A DNA stretch of 44,121 nucleotides from an uncultured Phycisphaerales bacterium (lineage in GTDB: Bacteria > Planctomycetota > Phycisphaerae > Phycisphaerales > SM1A02). The position numbers and the translations under genes are program-made. Location of the stretch: the NCBI GenBank assembly GCA_949373145.1, contig CASICI010000031.1:1-44121 (forward strand), written 5' to 3'. The notes beneath the pieces are model-generated. The model ran no database searches. It had not been told where the DNA came from and saw only the letters and a program-made list of their open reading frames with translations. Each line of letters starts with the position of its first letter. Positions within the stretch are counted from its first letter, which is position 1. Positions 9,773 through 18,806 of the stretch are shown one piece after another.

Positions 9773-11932
9773 CTATGAAGCGGGTTTGTTGCGATTAAGG
9801 ATCTCCACGAGGGTCTCCAGTTGATCGGCCAGATCATCCGTACGCAGGGCCATGATCGAAACTGCCAGTGAGAATTTGGAGTCCGCTCGAGCACGAACCG
9901 CAGACTGCAGGAGAGGGAGCAGAGATGCGGAATATCCAGAGGTTGGATCGTCGCTGATGTAGGTGTTCCTGTACCAGGGCCGATCAGGAAGCCCTGAATC
10001 GAGCAACCAGGAACGCTCGGCGGCCAGAAGCAGTGAACCTGCCTGTCGCCGAAGCGCAGGTTCCGACGATGGGTGATCGGCAAGTCTCAGAGAAAGTGCC
10101 ATCGCGGCGGAATCAAGGCGATCCATCGCCTGTGTGAATCCGGCGAGATCCACTTTCAAACCGACCTCATGAGCCTCTTTCAAACGCTGAGCTGCAAGTC
10201 GTCGTAACTGTTCAGCGACCGCATTCCAGTCGTAAGGTGGGTAGTACGAGTCAGCGAGCATGCCCACGACACGGCTGGTGGCACGGGTCACCATCAAGGC
10301 CGAGGCATAATCATCACCGACGATGGTTCGGTACCAGTTGAGATTGTCGTAATTCGAATGGTAGACGACACCAGCTGCGCCCCCTGCACCAAGTCGGATG
10401 GAGGGAACACCGACATGACAGACGAAACCCACATGATCGGAACCTCCGCCAAGATCACCGAAGGAGGGTCCATCTTCGCCACCGGCCCAGGTGTCTGCGA
10501 GCGTCGCATCCTCGGCTCCCGATTGCGCCACGGGAAGCAGAGCCTGAGCAACCGCCTTCCGCAACACCGGTGATGCCGAGGCCTGAAAGTTGTCACCCAT
10601 CGCGGCCATGTCGAGGTTGATGTAGGCCACGCAGTCATTGAGAAGACGATCGCGATTGGCTTCGACCCATTCGGTCGAACCGATGATCCCGAATTCCTCG
10701 GCCCCCCATGCGGCGAAGACGATGGTTCGAGCCGGCCGTTCGCCACGCTGGGCGGCCTCGGCGACGAGACGTGCGGTTTCCATCAGCACGATCGTTCCCG
10801 CGAGTGGATCCGCGGCACCGAATCCCCAGGCATCGTGATGACCTCCGACGACGATGAATTCATCCGGCAGGGTTTCACCTTCGATCGTGGCCAGCACGTT
10901 GGCGCTTCGCCGAATCCGACGATTCTGTTCGATGGCAAGGCGCACCTTGAGATCGGGACCTCCTTCCAGGCGATAAGCGACGGGAAGACCGCCTTGCCAG
11001 GATTCATCCTCGAGTGGGCGGCCCTCCATTCGAGAGAGAATGCGATTGGCGGCTGCGTATCCGATGGGTTGGACGGGGATCCAGGGAAGATTGACGTCTT
11101 CAATGTCGAGTCGTTCAGCGTTTTCGCTGGCCTCGACGAATGGCGTCAGCGGATCGCCTTTGTACGGCAGGACGAGGATGGACCCCCGTTGAATGCATGA
11201 TTCATTCGCCCAACCACCGGAGGGCCACGTTTCACCACGTTCATAGCCGTACTCGGCCGGATCGAGATACATGAGCAATCCCGCCGCCCCCGCTTCCTGG
11301 GCGTACTTCGCCTTGTAGCCACGGAAGTTCTTTCCGTACCGAGCAAGCACGATCTTGCCACGCACATCGACCCCGAGTTCATCCAGCCGTTTGAAATCAT
11401 CGATGGTGCCGTGATTGGCGTAGACGACTTCTGCAGTGACATCTCCGGAACCGCTGAATGCGTTCCAGCCGTAGGTGAGACCTGGATGCGCGGATGAAGG
11501 ATCCTCAGGCAGATTCTTCTCATTCAACGGAAGAGGAATCACGCCGGGGCGAGGCCCGTCCCCGCCACGCACGCCTTCAGTGAGAGGCTTGGCTCCGATG
11601 ATCTCCAGCTCAGCGCGCTGCGGACTGGGAAGAAGCGCATGGAACCAATGGACATGGGTCTGCAAGCCCATCGATTCGAAGGCCTTTTCAATCCGTGCGA
11701 TCTCACGATGATCAGCGGGCGTGCCCGCGACATGTGGTTCACTACCAAGCAGGTCATGCCAGGCACGCAATTGTCCGGCATCGGCACCATCAGCCAGTTT
11801 CGCTCCGTAATTCTCAATGGAGGAGGTCATCGACATCGAAGCGACGAGCAAGAGAACCGGAATGACGAGCGCGACCTTGAGTGCGGTCACAGAGTGTCGA
11901 TGAAGACGATCCATTCGTCGTTGATCTGCCAT
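9773..11932 (-). CDS. M28 metallocarboxypeptidase, glutamate carboxypeptidase II-like
   Basis: 719 residues, intact. An N-terminal membrane anchor (about 17-34) precedes a PA-domain insertion (DVRGKIVLARYGKNFRG around 189-205), the M28 catalytic domain and a C-terminal transferrin-receptor-like dimer domain, the architecture of GCPII. All five zinc ligands can be matched to GCPII: His365 (GGHHDAWGFG), Asp375, Glu413 (WGAEEFGIIGSTEW, with catalytic Glu412), Asp441 (YINLDMA) and His525 (YHSNYDN). The active site should face the periplasm and remove C-terminal residues from peptides. The start overlaps the preceding gene by 46 bp (ATG 11914 would shorten this), showing an operon with the zinc-ribbon membrane protein and the S10 peptidase. 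Substrate specificity cannot be read from the sequence. Confidence 0.92.
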   Translation of the reverse strand: MADQRRMDRLHRHSVTALKVALVIPVLLLVASMSMTSSIENYGAKLADGADAGQLRAWHDLLGSEPHVAGTPADHREIARIEKAFESMGLQTHVHWFHALLPSPQRAELEIIGAKPLTEGVRGGDGPRPGVIPLPLNEKNLPEDPSSAHPGLTYGWNAFSGSGDVTAEVVYANHGTIDDFKRLDELGVDVRGKIVLARYGKNFRGYKAKYAQEAGAAGLLMYLDPAEYGYERGETWPSGGWANESCIQRGSILVLPYKGDPLTPFVEASENAERLDIEDVNLPWIPVQPIGYAAANRILSRMEGRPLEDESWQGGLPVAYRLEGGPDLKVRLAIEQNRRIRRSANVLATIEGETLPDEFIVVGGHHDAWGFGAADPLAGTIVLMETARLVAEAAQRGERPARTIVFAAWGAEEFGIIGSTEWVEANRDRLLNDCVAYINLDMAAMGDNFQASASPVLRKAVAQALLPVAQSGAEDATLADTWAGGEDGPSFGDLGGGSDHVGFVCHVGVPSIRLGAGGAAGVVYHSNYDNLNWYRTIVGDDYASALMVTRATSRVVGMLADSYYPPYDWNAVAEQLRRLAAQRLKEAHEVGLKVDLAGFTQAMDRLDSAAMALSLRLADHPSSEPALRRQAGSLLLAAERSWLLDSGLPDRPWYRNTYISDDPTSGYSASLLPLLQSAVRARADSKFSLAVSIMALRTDDLADQLETLVEILNRNKPAS

Positions 11933-12666
11933 GTCGAACCACCAGTATTCTTGTAAAGGCTTGCCATATAGGACGCTTCAGAGACATCATCGACGTAGAT
12001 GAGTCCCGTGCTTTGGAGCATTCCACCGCTCTTCAGAGTGATGACGGTCCCGTCGATGGACTCCGCGGCGAAGAGACCGATCCATCCGGGAAGAGGAGAG
12101 CGATTCATGGGAGGCGCGAGAACGTAGCTCTTCAGAGCATCCTCCGAAAGGAGGAAGGCCAGGCGAAAAGGCACGTCGAGTCGGACCAGTAGGATGCTCG
12201 CAAGCACCAGCAGCGGAGGCATGAACCACATCAGTTCACGGCGCCGGAATACCGGCTTCCGATGGCTCGACTCGAACCGCTCGAAAAAAAACGGTCGCCC
12301 ACAGAACCAGAGGGCGATGAAATGCAGAAACAGCTCGCCGAAAAAACCGAAAAACAACATGGTGAAGCACAGTGCGCAAAGAATGCCGAGTTCGAAATAA
12401 CCACCGGGCGCAGATTCCGATGCCAGGTACAGAGCGCACATCAGAATGGTCAGAATGAACCAGGCGAGACCGGGCGGAGCCAGCCATATGCGAAGAAAGA
12501 ATCCGGGTTTCCTGGAATAGCTCGTGGAACCATCTTCGCAATCGAACCACTTCCCGCATTCCGAGCAGACGTCCGTACCCGAACTGATCAGCTCATGGTG
12601 ACATCCGAAACAAAAGCCGAGGACGGCATCATCTTTCACTCCGTGTTCTTGGAGGCTTCGATCCAT
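11887..12666 (-). CDS. Zinc-ribbon multi-pass membrane protein, unknown function
   Basis: 259 residues. A zinc ribbon lies at the N-terminus (Cys19, Cys22, Cys34, Cys37 in CFGC...CSECGKWFD), a widespread planctomycete CxxC...CPECG module. Hydrophobic segments follow at about 61-80, 92-120 and 143-162. The C-terminal third (about 170-259) is soluble, with a TVITLKSGGMLQSTGLIYVDD stretch and an end of STWQINDEWIVFIDTL. It overlaps the S10 gene by 31 bp and the M28 gene by 46 bp, so all three should be co-transcribed and possibly translationally coupled. It may be an accessory or assembly factor for the peptidases, but that rests only on position. Confidence 0.75.
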   Translation of the reverse strand: MDRSLQEHGVKDDAVLGFCFGCHHELISSGTDVCSECGKWFDCEDGSTSYSRKPGFFLRIWLAPPGLAWFILTILMCALYLASESAPGGYFELGILCALCFTMLFFGFFGELFLHFIALWFCGRPFFFERFESSHRKPVFRRRELMWFMPPLLVLASILLVRLDVPFRLAFLLSEDALKSYVLAPPMNRSPLPGWIGLFAAESIDGTVITLKSGGMLQSTGLIYVDDVSEASYMASLYKNTGGSTWQINDEWIVFIDTL

Positions 12667-14126
12667 GCCCGTACATCCTTGGAAAGTTTCACTCGCAACG
12701 CGTCGTTCAGGTACATCATATGACCAGCCGGGTAGTACTTGGTCTCGATGTGCCCCCTGAAATCCTCAGGCAGCAGCATATGATCTATGACGTAGTCGGC
12801 GGCGAAATGCGGTGTGGCAAGATCGAAATATCCGCTTGCCTGGAAGACACGAAGACTTGGATTCTTGACGACCGCATCACGGAGTCGCCCCGCGACGGAC
12901 ACGAAACGATTCTCGAAACGAGAATAATCCCACGGCTGGACGTTTCCAGTCAGGATCTCGTAGGGGATGTCGCTTCGGTAGCCCAGATCACTGCGAAGAT
13001 ACTCGTTGAGTGTCGCCGTGTAGGGACCGACGATCGCGGTGTAGCTGGGATCATAAGCGGGCGAGTTGGAGCTCTCATCGACCGCAGGTCCGTCGAAACG
13101 GGAATCAAAGCGCCCGATGATGATCCCCTTCGAGCGGAGAAGTTCCTTGCGAAAACGAGTCGGACCGACCCTGAGATTGGAACGTCGCAGAACCTCCTGG
13201 GGCAGCCCCGTGAATTCATGGAGCTTGTCGATCATGTTGTCGGTCTCATCGGGGCCGAGGGAGCTTCCCTTCGCAAGAGCGGGAAGGAATCGCTCGATTG
13301 CGAAGGATTCGGATTCTGAAATGATGGACTCGAGATCGGGATACCGTTCGCGATCGACCATGCCGTGGTACCACGCGGCGGCGGCCATCGTGGGGAGATA
13401 CAACGCATAGGGAAGATCATTCCCACCGGAGGTTCTCACGGTCCCAAAGTCGAGGATGCTCGACACGAGCAGGATCCCGTTCAGATAGATCCCCTGACGA
13501 TCCTGAAGTTCACGAGCCAGTGCGGCGGAGCGCACGGTTCCGTAGGATTCACCCCCGATGTATTTGGGACTGTTCCAGCGGTCGTGTCTGGTGATGAAGA
13601 GACGAATGAATCTCGCGACGGAACTGGCATCCTGGTCGACACCATGGAAACGTTCGTGCGAGACATCCTGCTCGGCACGGCTGAAACCGGTCGAGACAGG
13701 GTCGATGAAGACGAGGTCTGCCACATCAAGCAGGCTGGCATCGTTTTCAGCGAGACGCCAGGGCGGCTTCGCGAGATCCCCCACGTCACCGGTGAGCACC
13801 CGCTTGGGACCGAACGCACCCAGATGCAGCCAGACACTGGAGGAACCGGGGCCACCGTTGAAGAGGAAGAAGATGGGCCTCGTCGAAGGATCGGCATCCT
13901 TCGCCATGTAGGCGACATGGAAGACCTGAGCCTCGACCTTGCCGTCGTTTTCATCGTAGAGCGGCAATGTTCCAGCGGTCGCGGTGTACTCGATCTTGCG
14001 ACCATCGAGCTGGATCACATGCTCCGTGGTCACCGGTTCGGGCCGGATCACGACCTCCGACTGTTCCTCCTCGAGAGGACTGGGATTGAAAGAGACAAGA
14101 GCGACGATCAGAAGATGAATGTTCAT
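12636..14126 (-). CDS. S10 family serine carboxypeptidase
   Basis: 496 residues with a short signal peptide (MNIHLLIVALVSF). The family motifs are intact: FFLFNGGPGSSSVWLHLGAF (oxyanion region, about 86-105), FIDPVSTGFS, catalytic Ser194 in GGESYGT, Asp435 in SGYFDLATPHF and His469 in YPAGHMMY. Peptidase family S10 removes C-terminal residues from peptides, usually at acid pH. Bacterial members are common in planctomycetes, acidobacteria and others and are exported. First gene of the S10 / zinc ribbon / M28 operon, so two unrelated carboxypeptidases are made together, which suggests stepwise trimming of peptides outside the cytoplasm. Confidence 0.92.
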   Translation of the reverse strand: MNIHLLIVALVSFNPSPLEEEQSEVVIRPEPVTTEHVIQLDGRKIEYTATAGTLPLYDENDGKVEAQVFHVAYMAKDADPSTRPIFFLFNGGPGSSSVWLHLGAFGPKRVLTGDVGDLAKPPWRLAENDASLLDVADLVFIDPVSTGFSRAEQDVSHERFHGVDQDASSVARFIRLFITRHDRWNSPKYIGGESYGTVRSAALARELQDRQGIYLNGILLVSSILDFGTVRTSGGNDLPYALYLPTMAAAAWYHGMVDRERYPDLESIISESESFAIERFLPALAKGSSLGPDETDNMIDKLHEFTGLPQEVLRRSNLRVGPTRFRKELLRSKGIIIGRFDSRFDGPAVDESSNSPAYDPSYTAIVGPYTATLNEYLRSDLGYRSDIPYEILTGNVQPWDYSRFENRFVSVAGRLRDAVVKNPSLRVFQASGYFDLATPHFAADYVIDHMLLPEDFRGHIETKYYPAGHMMYLNDALRVKLSKDVRAWIEASKNTE

Positions 14127-14301
14127 ACCCCAATGCTACAGATTAAAAGGCATCTGGTGATTCATTCACGACAACTGGATCGTCTCTTTGCGACATCTCC
14201 CCTCAATTGAAAACAGGGGCCTCCCGGGCGTCGTAATGAATGTCCGCAAGGCGCCGCGCCACCGCGCGACGAAAGCCGAAGCGAACCGAAAGGAAACAAC
14301 C

Positions 14302-15225
14302 ATGACTACGATCATGAACAACAACGTCTCAGTCAATGAACTCAACGGCAACAACGATTCAAAGAATGCCTTCAAGGCACTCGGAAACGGCACCAGCACC
14401 ATCAAGTGCATCGCTTCGACAAGCTCGATCGATTCATCCGGTGACTACAAGATCACCCGACAACTCGAATGCGTGTCGACGAATCAGTGCGGCGAAATCG
14501 ACTGCACCATCCTTGATCTGACGATTGCGGGAACCAAGGGAAACACTCCCGACGTGACCGTCAACGGCCAGGCGATTTCCGGCGGCTCGGTCAAATACGA
14601 TGCCTCAGGAAACCTGGAAGTGAGAACCTGCACGGGACAGATTCTCGACATCGTGAAAGTTCCTGCCGAATACTTTACGGCAACGAACGGAAACGACGTT
14701 CAGAACTACCCCGGTGGGAAGACCACACCAGCACCTCCGGTCAACATGGCCTTTCTTGGAATCGCAGTCAGGCCCGCCAGCTCGGACCTCGCACACAACC
14801 TCGTGGTCGACGCAAGCAACGTATGCGTGATCAGTGAAGTCGTGCCAGGGAGTCCGGCATTCTCCGCAGGCCTCGAACCCAACGATGTGATCCTGGGAAT
14901 CAACGGCAAGCCAGCGAATCCTTCGACTCTTCTTCATGATCTGAAGATCGCAGGTCCCGGACAATCCCTGAAGATGATCATTCTCTGCAAGGGCGTGGCC
15001 AGCGAAGTGAAAGTGATTCTGGGAACCAATCCCTGGAAGAATCAAAAGGCGTCATTCAAGTCGGAAAACGGATATCCGGTCAACCCAGCAAGTGTGAACG
15101 GATCACAAGGATGCGGCCAGGTGCAGGCTCAGGATCTGTACAACGACCGGTTTGGATATCCGCTCGGATCGACCGCGCCGAGTGAAACAGCGAAGACATG
15201 GCTCTCCGCGGGAACCCTGATGTGA
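14302..15225 (+). CDS. PDZ-domain protein without signal peptide
   Basis: 307 residues from ATG 14302, preceded by GAAAGGAAACAACC, a good ribosome site; upstream in-frame starts lack one. Residues 1-147 are polar and Asn/Thr/Ser-rich with no hydrophobic leader and no recognisable domain. Residues about 148-242 form a PDZ domain (FLGIAVRPA, VVPGSPAFSAGLEPNDVILG, INGKPANPSTLLHDL). The tail has a few Gly/Asn-rich residues and ends in GTLM. No protease domain accompanies the PDZ, unlike DegP or Prc. Eight cysteines (36, 57, 63, 68, 110, 175, 229, 271), four of them within 36-68, are unusual for a protein of this size and suggest metal or disulfide chemistry. Divergent from the S10 operon and followed by a hairpin. 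Confidence 0.75.
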   Translation: MTTIMNNNVSVNELNGNNDSKNAFKALGNGTSTIKCIASTSSIDSSGDYKITRQLECVSTNQCGEIDCTILDLTIAGTKGNTPDVTVNGQAISGGSVKYDASGNLEVRTCTGQILDIVKVPAEYFTATNGNDVQNYPGGKTTPAPPVNMAFLGIAVRPASSDLAHNLVVDASNVCVISEVVPGSPAFSAGLEPNDVILGINGKPANPSTLLHDLKIAGPGQSLKMIILCKGVASEVKVILGTNPWKNQKASFKSENGYPVNPASVNGSQGCGQVQAQDLYNDRFGYPLGSTAPSETAKTWLSAGTLM

Positions 15226-15295
15226 AGACAGGGTGAAGAGACCCCTTGGGTCACCAGAGTCAATGGGTGATAACAGGTGACACAAGGTGGGAAGG

Positions 15296-15323
15296 CGGCG
15301 ACCCGGATCAATCCGGGTCGCCG
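15296..15323 (+). terminator. Strong hairpin after the PDZ gene
   Basis: A perfect 13-bp inverted repeat (CGGCGACCCGGAT, CA loop, ATCCGGGTCGCCG) lies 70 bp past the PDZ stop. It is followed by GTTGTGTCG rather than a clean T run, so termination is likely but not textbook. Confidence 0.55.
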
Positions 15324-15430
15324 TTGTGTCGTGAGGAGAAGGTAAATCCAAAAAAGAGAAACCTCTCTCATCGAAGTCGATATCTTGTAGGAACAGATTC
15401 TTCTTCACTCAAGACGCCCTAGGAACCGAC

Positions 15431-16567
15431 ATGGTGAAATTCATCACAAGAACCGTCACACTCTCTGCTACCTGCTTGATTCTCGCACTTGCACAAGGGT
15501 GCGGTGATTCAGGAACGGCCGAGAAGAAGACCACGCAGGCGGGTACCGCGAATTCGAGCCGAACTCCGGATCGATCACCGAATGGTCCAAGATCGGGTGG
15601 AGCGATGATGCTCATGCCCGACTCGGTCGTGGATTTCGGTGACATTCAGGATTACGAAACACGGAAGGCGACCGTCAGCTTCACCAACAATGGAGACCAG
15701 ACGCTCGAAGTCTTCCGAGTTCAGCCAACGTGTGGATGTACGACGACGGCACTGGACAAGACGCTCTTCGCGCCCGGCGAGGGAGATCAGATCGAACTGA
15801 CGTTCAAACCCAAGGGTTCGGGCAAGCAGACCAAGGTGGTCCGGGTGCTGACCAATGATGTCACCAACCCCAGTCAGGAAATCAAGATCAAGGCCAATGT
15901 GATCTCTTCGGTGACGGTGTCTCCACCAGCCCTTTCATTCGGAAGAATCGCACTCAATCAGGGAGCCACACGAACTCTCACGATCACGGCTCCAAACGAG
16001 ACCTTCAAGATCGGCGATGTGAAGATCTTCGGAGACTTGCGGGACATGACCAACCTGACACTGAACAGGACATCTGCCGAAGGTGCGGTTCCAAAGACAT
16101 GGAAAGTGGATGTGAAGATCGATCCCTCGATCAAGTGGGGCTGGTACACGGGGAGCGTCCGAGTGAACGGAACGGTCCAGAACCCTGGCGATGCGACTCC
16201 ACGACCGATCAACAAGACGGTTGGGATGAATGCCAACGTTCAGGGCAAGGTCCAGGCCAGTGATTCGATGTTTCGTCTGCTCTCGCTGCCTCAGAACAAG
16301 GATTTCCAGAAGAACATCAGACTTTCACGTGCCGACGGGCAGCCTCTGGAGATCGGTTCCGCGGAAGTCATCGGTGGAAATCTCACCAATATGAACGTGA
16401 TCATCAAACCCATCCAGAATGTCGGAGGCGGGCTCTACGAACTGACTCTCGTAGGCAACACCGGAGACATCACGGGCGTGATCAAGGGCAGTGTCAAGGT
16501 GACCACCAACGTTCCCGGCGAAGAGGAGATTCTTCTCAAGATCGCTGGCAGCGTCAGAGCCAAGTGA
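15431..16567 (+). CDS. DUF1573 lipoprotein
   Basis: 378 residues. N-terminal signal with a cysteine at 24 (LILALAQGC) that resembles a lipobox but lacks the usual Leu at -3, so lipidation is likely, not certain. A low-complexity linker (about 25-60) leads to a DUF1573 domain (VVDFGDIQDYETRKATVSFT, VQPTCGCTTTALDKTLFAPG, IELTFKPKGSGKQTKVVRVL) and two further similar beta-sandwich units (VSPPALSFGRIALNQGATRT; a third from about 285). The CGCT motif matches the cysteine pair seen in many DUF1573 proteins. Role unknown; such proteins are usually periplasmic. It ends 9 bp before the convergent esterase gene. Confidence 0.85.
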   Translation: MVKFITRTVTLSATCLILALAQGCGDSGTAEKKTTQAGTANSSRTPDRSPNGPRSGGAMMLMPDSVVDFGDIQDYETRKATVSFTNNGDQTLEVFRVQPTCGCTTTALDKTLFAPGEGDQIELTFKPKGSGKQTKVVRVLTNDVTNPSQEIKIKANVISSVTVSPPALSFGRIALNQGATRTLTITAPNETFKIGDVKIFGDLRDMTNLTLNRTSAEGAVPKTWKVDVKIDPSIKWGWYTGSVRVNGTVQNPGDATPRPINKTVGMNANVQGKVQASDSMFRLLSLPQNKDFQKNIRLSRADGQPLEIGSAEVIGGNLTNMNVIIKPIQNVGGGLYELTLVGNTGDITGVIKGSVKVTTNVPGEEEILLKIAGSVRAK

Positions 16568-16576
16568 ACAGGTCGC

Positions 16577-17392
16577 TCAGGGGCGTTGTTGTGAAAACAA
16601 CCAGTTGATGGCGCCTTCATTCAGATAGGCGTCGGTCCAGCTGTCATGACCCACGCCTTCGAGACGCGTGTACCCCACAGGTATGCCCGAGGATCGAAGC
16701 GCGGAGACCATTTCCATGGAGTTCGACTCCCCGACGACACCGTCGGCAGTGCCGTGAAAGACCCAGATGGGAAGACCGCGGAGTCGCTCCACACTTCCGG
16801 GGTCACCTCCACCGCAGATCGGAACCAGGCCCGCGAAGAGGTCCGGGCGATGTGCCGCCAGTGCCCACGAGCCGTATCCACCCATCGACAGTCCGGTGAG
16901 ATAGACACGTGAGGGATCGATGTTTTCGGTCTTGATCAGACGCTCGATTGCATTTTCAACCGCGAAGATGGCACGACAGGTTCCCGCATCATTCCATGAT
17001 CCGACCCAGAGTTCATCGGAAGGGCACTGCACTGCCAGTACGAAAGCTCGAAATCGTTCTCGCCATTCAGGTGAACACATCCACGTCGGGAGGTACTCAA
17101 GCTGATCAAGATTGTCGCCCCCCCGCTCGCCCATCCCATGAAGAAAGACCAGCAGCGGCCGTGCTTCATCGCCTTTTCGATCCATGGGTTTGAGAAGTCG
17201 GTAGGAATAGGAACGGGTCGCACCCTTCCGATCAGCGGCCTCGATCGTTCCTTCCACGAAGAGATCCTCGGGAGACATCTTCATATCCAGAGTCTTGGAA
17301 GCGGTCGAGCATCCGCCAAGAACGAAAAGGCAACACAGCAAAGGGATAAAAAAGGCGGGCATGGATGATCTCGCGTGGTTTCTGGAAATCAC
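16577..17392 (-). CDS. Alpha/beta-hydrolase esterase lipoprotein
   Basis: 271 residues with a lipoprotein signal (FIPLLCCLFVLGGCS, Cys28). The catalytic region has PLLVFLHGMGERGGDN (oxyanion loop), the nucleophile elbow GLSMGGYGSWALAAHRPDLF, an acid in FHGTADGVV and a His in EGVGHDSW, i.e. a complete Ser-Asp-His triad of the esterase D1-like / polyhydroxybutyrate-depolymerase-like hydrolases frequent in planctomycetes. It should be attached to a membrane facing the periplasm. Its ATG overlaps the stop of the DUF1501 gene (ATGA), so it is the last gene of the PSCyt1-DUF1501-esterase operon and may share a substrate with it. Confidence 0.88.
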   Translation of the reverse strand: MISRNHARSSMPAFFIPLLCCLFVLGGCSTASKTLDMKMSPEDLFVEGTIEAADRKGATRSYSYRLLKPMDRKGDEARPLLVFLHGMGERGGDNLDQLEYLPTWMCSPEWRERFRAFVLAVQCPSDELWVGSWNDAGTCRAIFAVENAIERLIKTENIDPSRVYLTGLSMGGYGSWALAAHRPDLFAGLVPICGGGDPGSVERLRGLPIWVFHGTADGVVGESNSMEMVSALRSSGIPVGYTRLEGVGHDSWTDAYLNEGAINWLFSQQRP

Positions 17393-18795
17393 GCAATGAT
17401 ATCGGTAACAAGTTCGCCATGAACATCGGTCAAGCGGAAATCACGTCCCGAATGGTTGTAGGTGAGTCGCTCATGGTCGAGTCCCATCAGATGAAGAATG
17501 GTGGCATGCCAGTCATGAATATGAACACGACCATCCACCGCCTCGGCCCCGTATTCATCGGTCGCCCCGTGTTCGATTCCACCCTTGACACCACCACCGG
17601 CCATCCACATCGAGAACCCCTTGGCGTTGTGGTCGCGCCCATCATTGTTCTGAGCATCAGGCGTGCGTCCGAATTCCCCGCCACAGAGGACGAGAGTGTC
17701 TTCGAGCATGCCACGTTGCTCGAGATCGGTGAGCAGTCCGGCGATGGGTCTGTCGATCTTCGTGCAGCTGTTGACCATCGACTCCCGAAGATTTCGGTGG
17801 TGATCCCAGCCTCCGGAGGAGACCTGAATGAAACGAACTCCGGACTCCGCAAGCTGTCGCGCCATGAGGCACTGCCTTCCGAATTCGGCGGTCGGCTCGT
17901 CATCGAGTCCGTAGAGATTTCTCATTCTCGGATCGACACTCGAGATGTCGAGGACTTCCGGAAGTTCATCCTGCATTCGGAAGGCCAGTTCGAAACTCTG
18001 GATCATTCCGTTGATACCGTCGGAATCTCCGCCCTTGCGAAGGGCTTCTTTGTTGAGCTTCTGGATGAGATCGATTTGCTTTCTCTGACCCGCACGACTC
18101 AGGCGCTTGCTGCTGATGTTCGACATCGCTCCCGAGCTCGTACGACCGCCGATGGCCGTGCCCTGGTTCACTGCGGGAAGAAAGGAACTTCCGTAGTTCT
18201 GAGAACCACCGTTGCCCCGTTGAGGTGAGATCGTGACGAAACCAGGAAGATTCTGATTCTCTGTGCCAAGTCCGTAGAGCGCCCAGGCACCCATCGACGG
18301 CCGGACGAACTGGAATGAACCGGTGTGCATCTGAATAGTCGCCTGCGCATGCGCCGGCACATCGGTGTGCATCCCTTTCAGCAAGGCGATCTTGTCGGCA
18401 TGTGAACCGATGTTCTCGACCAGCTCACTGTAGTGAATGCCACATTCCCCACGTGGCGAGAACTTGAATGGCGAACCCATGAGCTTCGCACCTCGCCGAC
18501 GTCCATTGGGAAGGGACTTTCCGGTGTCGGTGATCAGCTTGGGCTTGTAGTCGTACATGTCAAGGTGACTTGGTCCACCCGACATGCAGAGAAAGATGAC
18601 GCGCTTGGCACGTGGCGTGAAATGGGGATCACGAGGTGAGAGTGGATTGTCCTGCACCGCATATCGCGAAGACATCGCCTGCGCGATGCCGGCGAACGCG
18701 AGCATGCCGAACCCGGACGAGACGCTTTTCAACATCTGGCGCCGCGAACACGCGAACGTTCGATTCGAACAGAAACCATCATGATTCGACGACAT
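17389..18795 (-). CDS. DUF1501 protein (sulfatase-like fold), Tat-exported
   Basis: 468 residues. The N-terminus has a twin-arginine signal (CSRRQMLKSVSSGFGMLAFA) for folded export. The body follows DUF1501: AKRVIFLCMSGGPSHLDMYD, a long middle, GVRFIQVSSGGWDHHRN and LVLCGGEFGRTPDAQNNDGR. DUF1501 proteins share the alkaline-phosphatase/sulfatase fold and are nearly always encoded next to PSCyt1/PSD1 proteins in planctomycetes; the reaction is not established. Good ribosome site (GAGGAG) upstream of ATG. It follows the PSCyt1 gene by 11 bp and overlaps the esterase start by ATGA. Confidence 0.92.
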   Translation of the reverse strand: MSSNHDGFCSNRTFACSRRQMLKSVSSGFGMLAFAGIAQAMSSRYAVQDNPLSPRDPHFTPRAKRVIFLCMSGGPSHLDMYDYKPKLITDTGKSLPNGRRRGAKLMGSPFKFSPRGECGIHYSELVENIGSHADKIALLKGMHTDVPAHAQATIQMHTGSFQFVRPSMGAWALYGLGTENQNLPGFVTISPQRGNGGSQNYGSSFLPAVNQGTAIGGRTSSGAMSNISSKRLSRAGQRKQIDLIQKLNKEALRKGGDSDGINGMIQSFELAFRMQDELPEVLDISSVDPRMRNLYGLDDEPTAEFGRQCLMARQLAESGVRFIQVSSGGWDHHRNLRESMVNSCTKIDRPIAGLLTDLEQRGMLEDTLVLCGGEFGRTPDAQNNDGRDHNAKGFSMWMAGGGVKGGIEHGATDEYGAEAVDGRVHIHDWHATILHLMGLDHERLTYNHSGRDFRLTDVHGELVTDIIA

Positions 18796-18806
18796 CTACG
18801 ACTCCT

